DNA of 46,131 nucleotides from Spirogloea muscicola (Eukaryota; Streptophyta; Zygnematophyceae; Spirogloeales; Spirogloeaceae). Position 1 is the stretch's first letter; each line of letters begins with the position of its first letter. Under the pieces are notes generated by a model that did not search any database, had not been told where the DNA came from, and was given only the letters and a program-made list of their open reading frames with translations. Of the stretch, positions 1-10,072 are shown in pieces. Made by a program: the position numbers and the translations under genes. The stretch spans positions 84,288 to 130,418 of the forward strand of contig WELB01000212.1 in assembly GCA_009602725.1 (NCBI GenBank). The letters are read 5' to 3'.

Positions 1-1289
1 AGTCGCCGGGCGGCGCCGGGCCGGGCGACCGCGCGGGCGGCGCCGAGGCGCCGCCGTTACGGTGGAGCAAGCTCGTCGAGCGCGACGCCGAGTGGGACCG
101 GGTGCGCGCTCTCGCCCCTCCCCCTCTCCCCGCCTCCCTCTCCCTCTCCCTCCTGCCCCTCTCCTCCCCTCCCTCCCTTCCTCCCTCACCCCCCCTCCGC
201 CCAAAGTCCCTCAGACGTCCCCCACCCCATGTCCTCGTGCGCCCACCTGCCCACCTTCCCTTAACCCCCTTCCCTGCACCTCCTCTCTGGGGTCTGCGCG
301 TAGGCAACCACACTGACAAGGTGGGGCCGATGTCTCAGCCTGGCCCCCTGTCTTGCCCACCCAATGCTTGGCCTCGACAAGCCCTTGTGCCGTCTGCTCT
401 TTGGGGAGCTCCGCCTTCCGCTCGATGCCACATTGCCTGCCTCTCCCCTCCTGCAGCTCTTGCCCACTTACTCCTCCGTCCTCCCGGCCTCGTCTCTTCA
501 AGGACACGGCGGAGCAGTACTTGCAGCAGCTTTTGTGAGGACTCCCGCCGGGACGGGCGCCCGTGCCAAGCCAGCTCCTCACTGAGTGTCGACCCTGAGT
601 TCCCGCAAGTGCGCAGGATGAGCTGGGTGATGTCCTCCACTGGATGCGCCAGGCGTTTGGCCTCGTCTGCGGCGTCGCATGGGGCGCCATCCCCCTCCAT
701 GGTGGTGCCTGGTTCTTTGTGTACGCATTTACCACTTCCTCAGATCCTCTGCACACAATAGCCTCACACCTAGAATCCCGCAAATCGTTAAGCTGCACAG
801 TAACTTCTTAAGCACCATAGACGATTGGTTAGCCCACCGTGTTTGAACCAGTGCCTTACTAGCTGCTCTTCATTACGGGCTCATGACCTGCAAATGTTGT
901 TGCCACTGATTGAGTGAGAGCACTACCGCGGCTGCAGGTACGTTCTTCTGAGCATGGCCCTGGTGTTCTCCTACTACAAGTACTATCTTCGGGTGGACGA
1001 GGAGGAGTTTGGTGGCCATGCGGCGCTGCTGCAGGAGGGCCTAGTTGCCGCTGTTGGCCTCTTCATGGTCAGCCTGCCATGGTCGCCCCAAGCCGGCAGC
1101 TCACTCTAAGTTGCTGCCTGCATCAACAGACAAACTTGCTCGCTGTGCATCACCACTGAATGGCATTGCGCAGCACTTGGCAACCTTTGCTGGGTCATTG
1201 ACGTGGACATGGCTGACTCCCTTCTTGTATTGCTCTTACCTGTGCAGCTTCTCTGGGTGCTTATATACAGCTGCTTGCACGCTCCCTAG
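1..1289 (+). CDS. RAB5IF: RAB5IF/OPTI (Rab5-interacting protein family) homologue, 5' end outside window
   Basis: Exons: <1-101, 618-720, 938-1067, 1248-1289 (TAG 1287-1289). All introns are GT-AG (donors gtgcgc, gtacgc, gtcagc) and the phases chain without a break. Conserved blocks are WSKLVERDAEWDR, then DELGDVLHWMRQAFGLVCG, then YKYYLRVDEEEFGGHAALL, ending in LLWVLIYSCLHAP. Block order and spacing, including 23 residues between PLHG and the YYL before the acidic DEEE motif, match the animal RAB5IF/C20orf24 family. That protein has two or three membrane segments and pairs with the TMCO1 insertase at the ER translocon (GEL complex); a respirasome-assembly role has also been proposed in animals. 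Function here is inferred from homology. The residues before WSKL are Gly/Ala/Pro-rich and variable, and the start codon lies left of the window. The gene is convergent with G6PDH. Confidence 0.88.
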
Positions 1290-2021
1290 AAGGCGGAGCA
1301 GGGCTTTTCCCATTTTTAGCACTAACACCTTGGTGGTTAAGGAGTCCCACCTGGCAGATGCTTGTGCATCTGCCATTGTCCAGCCTTAGCCAAAACACTC
1401 CCGCACTTGCCATAACTGAAAGTCACGATGATCGATCCCTAGATTCTACCCTGGACTGTACCTTCAGAGGTGCACCTCTCAAGAGCAGTGGCCTGGCTAA
1501 TGCACATGGCGGTGATGCCTTGTTGCGAGGTGAATAAGTCTAAGTGAATAAGTTGCAAGATGGCAAGACATCTCAAGAACAAGTTCATGCACAACTGCAG
1601 CAAATATAGCAGTGGTTAGGTCAGGAAGCCTTAGACTATACGCTGGTCTCTCAGAACAGCAACAACATCGTCGCCAGCAGTAGAAGTAAAGGTCCGCCGT
1701 CTATGGACCGACAAAGGATTTTTTGGAATTTGCAGACGGACCATCAAGGCAGGTAGTTGTTATAGTGGTGACACTAAAGGTCGCCTACAAATTAGGCTTT
1801 CTTCAGCCAGGGTAGATAAGGTGTCTTTCCCTCACAATTGTTTGACTGCCTATCAAGCTCATGCATGCTGAGGCTAGTTGGGAACATGTACATTGGGCTG
1901 CGCATAGCGCGAAAGTTCCTGTTGGCATCTGCCACAAAAGTGAAGGAAGCTCAAGCCATGCTTCGTGGTTCGAAGTAGGCGAATAGGGTGCACAGTAATG
2001 GGAACGGGAATATATACAAGA
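1290..2021. other. intergenic, convergent 3' ends
   Basis: This stretch lies between the stop codons of the RAB5IF homologue (+) and G6PDH (-). It is moderately AT-rich, presumably holds both 3' untranslated regions, and I see no gene or recognisable element in it. Confidence 0.6.
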
Positions 2022-5000
2022 CTAGCCCTCAGCCTCACCCATGTCGCCCCAGCGTACATTGTGCTTTGCAGCCAGATAGTGGGATCCAATTGGCCCGCGG
2101 GAACCATAAGGGTACAATTCTGGGGCCACCCTATTTCCTTCTAGCTCCTTCAAGAGAGGGGTGAAAATCCTCCAGGCTGCACGCCCAAGTAGGCTGTCAG
2201 TGTAAAGCAAGTAGGACGAGTATTTGAAGACAACAACAGTCAGGACTGTGACAGACTGAAACCAAATTCTCCTACTCAAGATGCTTAGAGGTGAGTAAGT
2301 CTGAGAAGATAGTCAAACCTACTCTTGACTGCTAAGAGATAAGTCAAGATGCACTGCGCAGACTACTACAACATTGACGTGACGATGTAGGTCATAGGCT
2401 TCAGGCAGTGACTAACAGACTCAAGCTGACACTGATCAATAAGTAGCTGCTTACCAATGTCAAGCTCATCTGAACGGATGAACAGTCGCTTGTCGCCTTC
2501 GATGGAGTCCAAGATCAACCGCTCGTAAGAATCTGGAATCTGGCCTTTGTACCTGCGCCAGTAGCCACACCAAAGTCGTCCTATTCTGAAGTGAGACTTA
2601 CCTAAGCTGTTACACTTGTTTCCTCATTTACATAACAAGAGAGACTTCACACACTAAAATCTTGGAATGATATGCCCCAATTAGCTTAGCCTATCAATAC
2701 CATTGACTTCATTGACCGACTTGAATTGATCTCACGCAAGATACAAACTATACAAATAGATCTGCTATTGTATGCATACTCATCCCAAGTCTACATGGTA
2801 AAGACACCTAGGTAAGTCAAAATAGCACCAAAGAGTAATGGCCTTCTTAAAGTGAGTACTAGCACAGTCATCTGTGACGAACCTGTCGGCGTAGTGAAGG
2901 TTTAGATTGGAGCGATCCAACCGCATCCCGATGCCAGGGATCTTGTTATTGATCTTGATGTAGATAGCCTCATTTGGTTGGAGACGAATTACAAGCTCAT
3001 TAGTTGCAAGGTCCAGATCTGTGCCAAAGCTCCTCTTGTACAAATTTCCCGGAACATGCCTGAACTGGACTCTGATTTCGGCCCTGCAACATGCAGAAAT
3101 AAGCACGTGCTCGAGTCATACGACTTGCAAGTCTATGTCCTCACTCCTTTGCAATGAGCTATCTATATCAATACTACCAGCTCAGACAACAATATAGATG
3201 CTACTTGCACTCAAGGGCAAGAACAAGCTCCTTGAAAGCCAAGCTGTGCTTTTCAGCTGGAAGAAGTCAGCTCATGATACAGGATGCAACAATCCTCCGA
3301 GCAAACGGAAGAGCAAGAAGGTCATCTTCATGTGCTTACTGTCTCTTGTGAAGCGCCTTTCCGGCCTTCATTAGGAAGGGCACTCCATCCCACCGTGCAT
3401 TATCTATCCAGAGTGCCGCAGCTGCAAAGGTGGGTGTGATTGAGTTGTTGGGAACAGTCTTGTCATCTGTGTAGCCCTGATGCTTCACACCCCCCCTTGA
3501 GTTAGCCTTATACTGGCCAATGACGACGTCTTCCAACTGCAGCTGCCTCATTGACTTCAGAACTTTGACCTGGGAAAGAAGCGAACCTGTGGAGTAAGAT
3601 CTGACTGCCATTGTTTGCTCTAAAGTGGCAGATTGCCACTTGGTTGATGTAACATCGGTTGGCACAAAGCATAGGAGCAGTCAACAACCAGAGGGCTCTT
3701 ATGCAAGCGACTTTACCTCATCCCCTAATGAACATCTTATACAGGTCTGCAAACAAGAGCCATACTGCTGGTCTGACATATTTGTACGTCCAAGTGGATG
3801 TACATCGTGTTTCCAGACCAACTAATTCAACCATCTGTTCAGGTGCTTACTTTTTCATTGATGATGTCCTCTGCTGCTAAGGAGACAGGGGGCTCCATTG
3901 CAAAGAGAGCCAAGATCTGAAGAAGATGATTTTGCATAATATCACGAATGATGCCATAGTTATCAAAATAGCTGCAGCAGGAGCGGGGAAACTGTCATCC
4001 ATAAGCCTTTGTCATGCAGACAAGGAACAGCGGCAGGCATCCATATGTAATATTTGAGAGGTCTTGACATGTTACTAGCTGCCTGTATTACCCACAATCA
4101 AAGAAACGCCATCAAATCCGCATGCTTCTGTTGTACAAGCACTGGTACTGTCATGAGCCAGCATTTATGCCAAGATATAGATAGATAACTAGGCAGATCC
4201 TTCTGGCAATTTTGCGCTGAAGTGGTCAATCAACAGCTCAATGACTTACCCTCCTCTGCCTTCTGTGCCGAAATCTTCAGAGAAAGTGATCTGAACGTTC
4301 CTGATATATTGTCGGCACCACAGGGGCTCAAAGACAAGGTTCGAGAAGCGCAGGACTGACAGATTCTCAACCAGCTCCTTGCCCAGGTAGTGGTCGATTC
4401 TGGACATTACAGCATCATGGTTCATCAAGCCAGATGAAGCACGTTCTCATGATGCAGATATCTGCAAGCATTCGGAGTGAGTCTACAAAGTACTCAGCTT
4501 CGCGTGGCGCAGCAATACTATACACTCACCTGTAGGTGTCTTCCTCGGAAAAGTACTTTGCTAATCCTCGTGTCAAATCTCCTGATGACTCGGTGTCGCG
4601 ACCAAACGGTTTCTCAACAATGATACGTGTCCACCCCTTTGAGGCCTTTGCCCCTTTACTTGCCGACTTGGCAACATCAACAAAAATATTTGGAGGGATG
4701 GACAGGTAGAAGAGGCGATTGGCGACCTTGCCTTCCTGTGAGGCAAGCTGGGCTCGTCAGGACGATGCGAGACTAATTGCAGATTCGCAACAATGATTCC
4801 ACTAAAGGTCCCTCAGGATTAATCATGCAATGTCAACTGATACACTACTTATTCATCTGCTTCAAATTTTGCAAACGTGCAAAACTTCACAAAGCCGCCA
4901 AGGTTGCGTCTATATTTTCACCTCCTGCTCCTTCAGCTTGACGTCCAAGCCCTTGAAGCCATCTTCATCATCATACATCCCAGAATGATAGAAGCAACGG

Positions 5001-6354
5001 TTTAGGAACTCTGCCTGCTTGTCTCCACACTTCTCTCTGCAGGACAAAGTGCTTGCAGATTACTAAGGCCGCATTCTTTCCTCATAATTCTAGAGTACGT
5101 CCACATCGCGTGAATTTCGCTCGAGAACTTCCGAGGAGCAAGCCTGTCACTCTTGCCTAATGTGTTCCCAAATTAAGCAGCAACAGGCGGCTGCAGCACT
5201 TTCATCAACCCTTGCAGCTTACCCTGCATCAATCCTGCAAGTCAACTTCTCGCTAATCATATCACGCAGCTCCTCATTTGTCATCTTGCTTCTGGCATAG
5301 CCAAAAATTGTAAAATGCTGCAGAGTACCAAAAGTGTTGGTATTGATACCGTGCATTACACACACAGGCGGCTGCATAAGCTGCTAACTGAAGCTATTAT
5401 CAAGGCACAGCAACAAATATTGACGGTGCCGCAGCTGGCCCGTCGTCTCTGAGGCTGCAGTCTCAGAGACAGACCAACATCCTCTACCGTCTACCCTGGG
5501 GTGCTGATGATGAGATTCAGCCAATCAGCAAAATTGATGACAATGCCAACTGGACTTGTAGAAGAAGAAGGCTTAGGGCAAACTACTTTGGTGATAATAC
5601 TGGAACGTTGAGACACACCTTCGGAAGGTACTCCTCGTAGTATAAGGCGAAAAGAGCAGGGAAGATCTTCTTCTTAGCCAAGTCTCCAGAAGCCCCCACA
5701 ACAGTGATGCTCACAGTCGTGGCAGATCCCACATTGCTGGAGGAGGTGCCAAAGGACTTGGGCACTTCAGGCTCTGTCGATGGCTTCTGGTTCCCTGTGT
5801 CGTTTGCTGGAGGAGCCTTTGTCGCAATATTGGACTTGGTATCTGCAGGTGATCCAGAGCTGCATTTCAGAACCCTGACAACAAGCATATTAGGTTTCTT
5901 GACAGCTATGATTTTACAGAGCTGAGGTGCAGCTAAGATGAAAAATAAAACAGCCTGATGCCCCTGCTTACGTTCCAGAGCTTGCATCGTCGATCAGATA
6001 ATCGATCATGTGCTTACGCATCCAAAGACAACTCCATGGGATGTCAAACCCAAGGAGGCTCTTCCCTGGCGACTGGCGCCCTTCCCTACCTTCAGTGGTG
6101 GCAGGAGCCTCGGCCCGAGTGCTCCCGTTAAGACCGGCTTTGGGGCCGCGCCTCGGGCTCGCCACATGACCGGCAAAGTGCGCCCCGGCCGTCCAGACGG
6201 CGCGCCTCCGCAGGCCGCGGAAGTCGTCGGCGGCGACCCCGCAGAGCAGCGGGCAGGCCGAGGACGACGCGACGCGAATTGGCGACGACGGCGGCGGCGC
6301 GTGAGCACATTCGGACAGCGGCGTGGCCGGCAGGGCACGCAGGGCAACGGCCAT
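2022..6354 (-). CDS. G6PD: Glucose-6-phosphate 1-dehydrogenase, plastid type (NADP-dependent)
   Basis: Oxidises glucose 6-phosphate to 6-phosphogluconolactone, the first step of the oxidative pentose phosphate pathway, probably in the chloroplast. Eleven exons (complement): 5972-6354, 5619-5874, 5223-5317, 4922-5036, 4530-4735, 4250-4399, 3851-3971, 3340-3569, 2883-3083, 2455-2552, 2022-2176. All introns are GT-AG, every phase closes, and the product is 669 residues. The Ala/Arg/Ser/Pro-rich N-terminus ([13 protein letters not shown]) suggests a transit peptide. The NADP fold [16 protein letters not shown] starts near residue 188, the substrate/catalytic motif RIDHYLGKE near 352, and [14 protein letters not shown] belongs to the structural NADP region. 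Cysteines in LTCRID (about 240) and EKCGDK (about 248) sit where plastid enzymes carry their thioredoxin-controlled pair, so light inactivation is likely. The start is the ATG at 6354, 17 bases inside a LINE 3' tail. A Ser/Thr/Pro-rich linker (exon 2) precedes the dehydrogenase fold. Confidence 0.96.
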
Positions 6355-6370
6355 GGCGCTCGTGGGGAAG

Positions 6371-6510
6371 AGAAAGCGGCTGCTGATATGAAAGAATCGG
6401 CTGTGAAATGCCAGCCAGATGCATACAGGTGTTCATGACGGAGCCAAAGGCTAGGCAGACAGGGCGCCCTCAATACCCCCGTGTCAGCAGTAAGAAGAAG
6501 GCGAGGCGAG
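6371..6510 (-). mobile_element. 3' tail of an RLE-type LINE (copy T1), in the G6PDH 5' region
   Basis: On the minus strand it reads a decayed LTRGY-stop end (tgacacgggggtattga), then a conserved 3' tail ending cagcagccgctttct. Positions 6371-6492 are identical, in inverted orientation, to 46010-46131. A hairpin with stem GGCTG/CAGCC lies at 6399-6416. The fragment is severely 5'-truncated, as LINE insertions usually are. It lies 17 bases upstream of the G6PDH ATG and on the same strand, so it probably supplies part of that gene's 5' untranslated region. Confidence 0.75.
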
Positions 6511-6935
6511 GCGGCCGAACTTATGGGGTTAGATGGCGCGACCAGGAGGGAGCCTTGCCCTTATAAAGGCCAAGTGGTAAAAGGGGGGCAGCTCAAGTGG
6601 ATACCAGCGCTCCTCAGGCTTCCCGGCTGGCCTTCTAACGGCAAACCCGCCTCGACAGAGAGCCTTTCCTCGCTTCAAAAGGGCGAGCTGCGGTTTGAGG
6701 CGTGGTGGTAGAAAGGGGCGGAATGGCGGCGCCGGGGCCCGTCTCTTCGTGGCCCGTCCCCGGCGGCGGGCCCCCGTGGGGGCCCCGGCCCGCCAATGGG
6801 CGGCGGCCCCGTAGGGGCCGCGCTCTTCAAGGGGTCTCCTGCCGACCTCGTCGCCGCGTCCCGCTGGGCCGCCTCATTGCAGGCCATCGGCCGGCCGCCG
6901 CCGCCACCATGCACACCTCTAAACTCTTCTTCTAA
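6511..6935. other. GC-rich spacer upstream of G6PDH, retroelement debris
   Basis: No protein family is recognisable. It holds a TATA-like stretch (6561-6567) and a GC-rich block (6715-6910) with CCAATGGGCGG, a phrase that recurs near other LINE fragments of the window. It may contain the G6PDH promoter displaced by the LINE tail. Confidence 0.4.
6561..6567 (-). promoter_or_regulatory. possible TATA-like element for G6PDH
   Basis: The sequence ttataaa reads TTTATAA on the minus strand, about 210 bases upstream of the G6PDH ATG and just beyond the inserted LINE tail. It is the only such stretch in this GC-rich spacer. Assignment to G6PDH is inference. Confidence 0.25.
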
Positions 6936-7322
6936 GCGCCATGGACATCTACGGCGGCTACGGAACGCAGTGGTCTGCCCTCCTCCATCGCCTGGCACTG
7001 CATGTCGATGCCCGCCGACGTAGTCGGGCGGGTAGCTTAGGCCATTCTAGCGTCCCGCAAGCCATAGTTGCATGCTTTAGAATGCGGTTATCGTTGAGTC
7101 TGCAGCGCTCTCAGGCACTCGCGATCCACCAGCGTGCTGGTCGTGCATTAGCCCAGGCTAATGGCTTCCGTGAGGGTGGTTTGGCTCCTCAGTATAGCTT
7201 GTCAGATATGCATGTGCTCACTCGGGGATACTAGTGTCCCCCTTAGCCAGCTCATTACCCGGTTAAAAAAACATTTGTAAGGCTAGAATTGGCCTCCCTT
7301 TCAATTTCATGCGCACCGCGCG
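6936..7322 (+). mobile_element. LINE 3' fragment, family A copy 1 (RLE-like C-terminus plus tail)
   Basis: An open stretch 6941-7234 begins MDIYGGYGTQWSALLHRLA and ends DMHVLTRGY-stop, followed by a 3' tail that runs to about 7322 (gcgcaccgcgcgc). A second copy at 8930-9321 matches along its whole length, coding part and tail alike, with scattered substitutions. The block D-I-(Y/H)-G-x-Y-G-x-x-W-(S)-(A/S)-L-L and the LTRGY terminus recur in the three other decayed copies of the window. This is a 5'-truncated retroelement end, not a host gene. The family resemblance (C-terminal region of endonuclease-bearing LINEs) is inferred from the combined features of all copies. Confidence 0.7.
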
Positions 7323-8248
7323 CTTTCTTCTTCTAAGCGAAAGTCGGCAAAGCCCGGACCCGATGCTCTTCAACACAAATCAAAGTGCCACTTTCTTCCA
7401 AGACATTCCCTCGGTGTGGACCTCGCCCAACTCTTCTGGGCTGGCCTTTTCCAGGTCTCGCCCGCTTTGGACGAGCCCAATTTCCTTTGGGCTGACCTCT
7501 CACATCCTTCGTGGTACTTCAATGGCCGTGTATTATGCAATTTCCGGACCTTGCACGTCTCGTCTGGCTGGCTGTTACATCCCTCGCCGCTTTTGGAAGA
7601 GGCTACTTCTCAGTGTCGTCGCCTTTGCTATGAAGAAGAGGAGCTGATTCCTTCTTTAGGACGGCCTTTCGCAGCAATGCCACCTTCTGTGCGCTGTGCT
7701 TCTGTGCTCCTATGCTCATTTGTGGTCACGGAAGTCAACATTCAGCTATGCTTTCACCCTGTTCTTCAGTATCAGCAGCCGCTCCTTCTACCTCAGCCAC
7801 CCTTAGCCTAGGGCTCATTTTGTTAGCCCCACTCTATGCGTTTTGTATCTTTGCGTTTTTGCGTTTTGAACGTTTTTGCCTGAACGTGCATTGGCTCGGT
7901 CTGGCCTTCCTTTCACTTCATGCACACCACGCGCCTTTCGTTTGGAAAGTCTTGCCACATGTTTTACTCGTAGTTGAGACTCTTGGAAGAGGAGGCGATG
8001 GCTGTACTGGGCCGACGCATGGAATGATGGATAAGGGCAAAGGGGCCGGACAAGCGCGCGCTACTCATCAGATTAATTGGCTACTACGGATGGCCACTCA
8101 ATAAGCAATAGTGATAGCCGCGAGTCAGAATGACCAGCAGCTGGATACGAAAAACTTTCGTGTATTTGAATCAAACGAAGGCCAAAAGGGCCAAGTACAA
8201 AGGCAAGCACATCTAGAGACGCACATCACCTACAGCAGATTGACCCGC
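7323..8248. repeat. retroelement debris between LINE copies
   Basis: No gene is recognisable. The stretch holds a GGGCTGG-rich block at 7416-7500 (ttctgggctggcc, cctttgggctgacc) with an inverted relative at about 9640-9880. A diverged tail match lies at about 7752-7785 (tatcagcagccgct). At 7893-7935 there is a further copy of the family A tail phrase (ggctcggtctggccttcc...catgcacaccacgcgc). Together these show several old insertions on top of each other. Confidence 0.5.
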
Positions 8249-8737
8249 TCAGTAACCACGGGTCAAAACATAAAGGTCGCTTATCAATGCCTGAATACTG
8301 GATTGAAGATACGAAGCCCTTCGGCCACCAACTAGATTTCGCCCTGCTTTCTGGTGCACAGCATTAGCCTGAGCACGCTGCAAACAGGCCGAAACGCGTT
8401 GTCGCAGGAACGGCAGATATGCAGCTGGCAGGCCCATCTCAGCCGGAAACACATTTGCACGTCGTGCATAGCCTAGATTGGCGATACTCTGAAGGAGAGT
8501 GTGGAAATGAGGACCTATACAGCCAAAGATGTCAACTGCAGCTGGCAGGAGCTGATCGCATGGGGGGTAATCGGAGTAGTGCTGCAGCTTTCTTTGCTCT
8601 GCACTTCCCACTGCGTGGCCAGCGATGTGTCGATGCTGGACCTTTATACGCCTCCGGAGCAACCACATCGACCAAGGCCCGTGGTCCTCCCTCAGGTAGC
8701 ACATCGACAATGTCAAGTGATGCGGCGAGGGAGGCAC
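8249..8737 (-). mobile_element. LINE 3' fragment, family C (RLE-like C-terminus)
   Basis: The minus strand carries the same C-terminal layout in decayed form: LVDVVAPEAYKGPAS in one frame, then after a shift AEQRKLQHYSDYP, AVDIFGCIGPHFHTLLQSIA, and a terminal DLYVLTRGY-stop at 8249-8251. Order and spacing match the family B copy (LMDVVITD, AEQKKLHKYKDHP, AMDIHGCYG). The 3' tail beyond the stop differs from families A and B, so this is a third, older subfamily. At least one frameshift shows it is dead. Confidence 0.7.
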
Positions 8738-8767
8738 GGCTCGGGGGCTCCTCTTTTGTTTATTCTT

Positions 8768-8815
8768 TTTTGGGCTGGTTTTTCAGCCCCTATCCTCAAT
8801 GGGCGAGCACTTCTT
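8768..8815 (+). repeat. GGGCTGG...CAGCCC hairpin phrase
   Basis: The sequence ttgggctggtttttcagcccctatcctcaatgggcgag can fold with stem GGGCTG/CAGCCC. Nearly the same phrase occurs at 24104-24150 inside the 5'-half LINE and, in part, at about 9535-9565. It looks like a short retroelement-associated repeat. Confidence 0.5.
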
Positions 8816-8859
8816 TCTACCAACCTGGAGCAGCCACACCGACTGTGCCAGGTTGGGCG

Positions 8860-9321
8860 ACACATCATGCGGAGAGGAAGAAGGAGAGGCACTATAATGA
8901 CCACCCCCGGGGCGACTCACTTCTTTCCGTGCGCCATGGACATATACGGCGGCTACGGAACGAAGTGGTCTTCCCTCCTCCATCGCCTGGCACTGCATAT
9001 TGATGCCCGTCGACGTAGTCGGGCGGGTAGCTTAGGACATTCTAGTGTCCCGCAAGCCATTGTAGCATGCTATAGGATGCGGCTATCTTTAAGTCTGCAG
9101 CGCTCCCAGGCACTCGCGAGTCACCAGCGTGCTGGTCGTGCATTTGCCCAGGCTAGTGGCTTCCGTGGTGGTGGTTTGGCGCCTCAGTATAGCTTGTCAG
9201 ATATGCATGTGCTCATTCGGGGATATTAGTGTCCCCCTTAGCCAGCTCATCACCCAGTTAACAGGACATTTGTTAAGGCTAGAGTTGGCCTTTCTTTCAC
9301 TGTCATGCGCACCGCGCGCCT
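8860..9321 (+). mobile_element. LINE 3' fragment, family A copy 2
   Basis: It starts with AERKKERHYNDHPRGDSL in one frame, then after a shift MDIYGGYGTKWSSLLHRLA, ending DMHVLIRGY-stop at 9227-9229. The tail extends to about 9321. From about 8930 it is a direct repeat of 6936-7322, offset by about 1995 bp, and extends about 70 bases further 5' than copy 1. The AE-x-K-K-x(3)-Y-x-D-H-P block is the best conserved signature of the family. Confidence 0.7.
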
Positions 9322-10072
9322 CTCTCTACCCACCCAAGCGCGCACGTCACGAGTGCCGCCCTACAGGTGCGTGCCGACCAGAGGCGCTGGCCAGTCCCGC
9401 GGCGGGGACGGCGCGTGCAAGGCAAAACGGGCAGGTGGGACCAAACCACTGCTCAGCCTGGACAAACGGGGGCCAGAAGAAAGCAGCTGCTCCTGCCCAA
9501 GGGGGCCGAAGGGGGAGTAGCACTTCCTCCCCCCAATCCAGCCCATATCGTCAATGGGCGAGCCCTTCTACTCTTCCGATGACAACTCCCTCGCTTCCTC
9601 GGATTGAGGCGATGGCTACGAGAAAGTAAGCCCTTCCGAAGTGGGCGAGGACTGAGTAAGGCCAGCCTAGAGGCCGAGGCAGCCTTCCGAAAGAGGTGTG
9701 AAAGGTTAGCCCAAAGGAATGGACAAGGTTTAGCGCTTAGGGTTTTTAGAGCCGGAAAAAGAAGCCAGCCCACATGAGGATGACAATGTCCAGAAAGGCC
9801 AGCCCACAGAAGTAGGATGGCTCGCCCACAGGATAAGAGGGGCTAGCAAAGCCAGCCCAGAAAAAATTTGGACAATGTCCACAGGCCTCAAAGGCCACAA
9901 AACAGTGCCCGGAAAGACAAAATTACACACCAAGAAGAAGGGACAGGAGAGGAGTGAGCTTTGGAGTTCACTGAGCGCCCACTCGCAGTGGACAAGGTCT
10001 GAAGGAGCCGGAGTGCAGATTGGAACTTGAGAACCCGCAGGACGCCGTTTCGCGTTCTCCTTAGTCGAATGA
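9322..10072. repeat. retroelement debris with GGGCTGG-rich inverted block
   Basis: No gene is recognised. Positions 9640-9880 contain repeated CCAGCCC words and, read on the minus strand, resemble 7416-7500 (compare cctttgggctaacctttcacacc with cctttgggctgacctctcacatcc). The arms are about 2.2 kb apart and enclose the family A and C copies. Confidence 0.45.

Noticed and set aside
62-798. Long open frames on both strands at the left edge, some Pro/Ser-rich
   Set aside because: They overlap intron 1 (pyrimidine-rich) and exon 2 of the RAB5IF homologue in wrong frames. Only the WSKL and DELGDV frames match a family.
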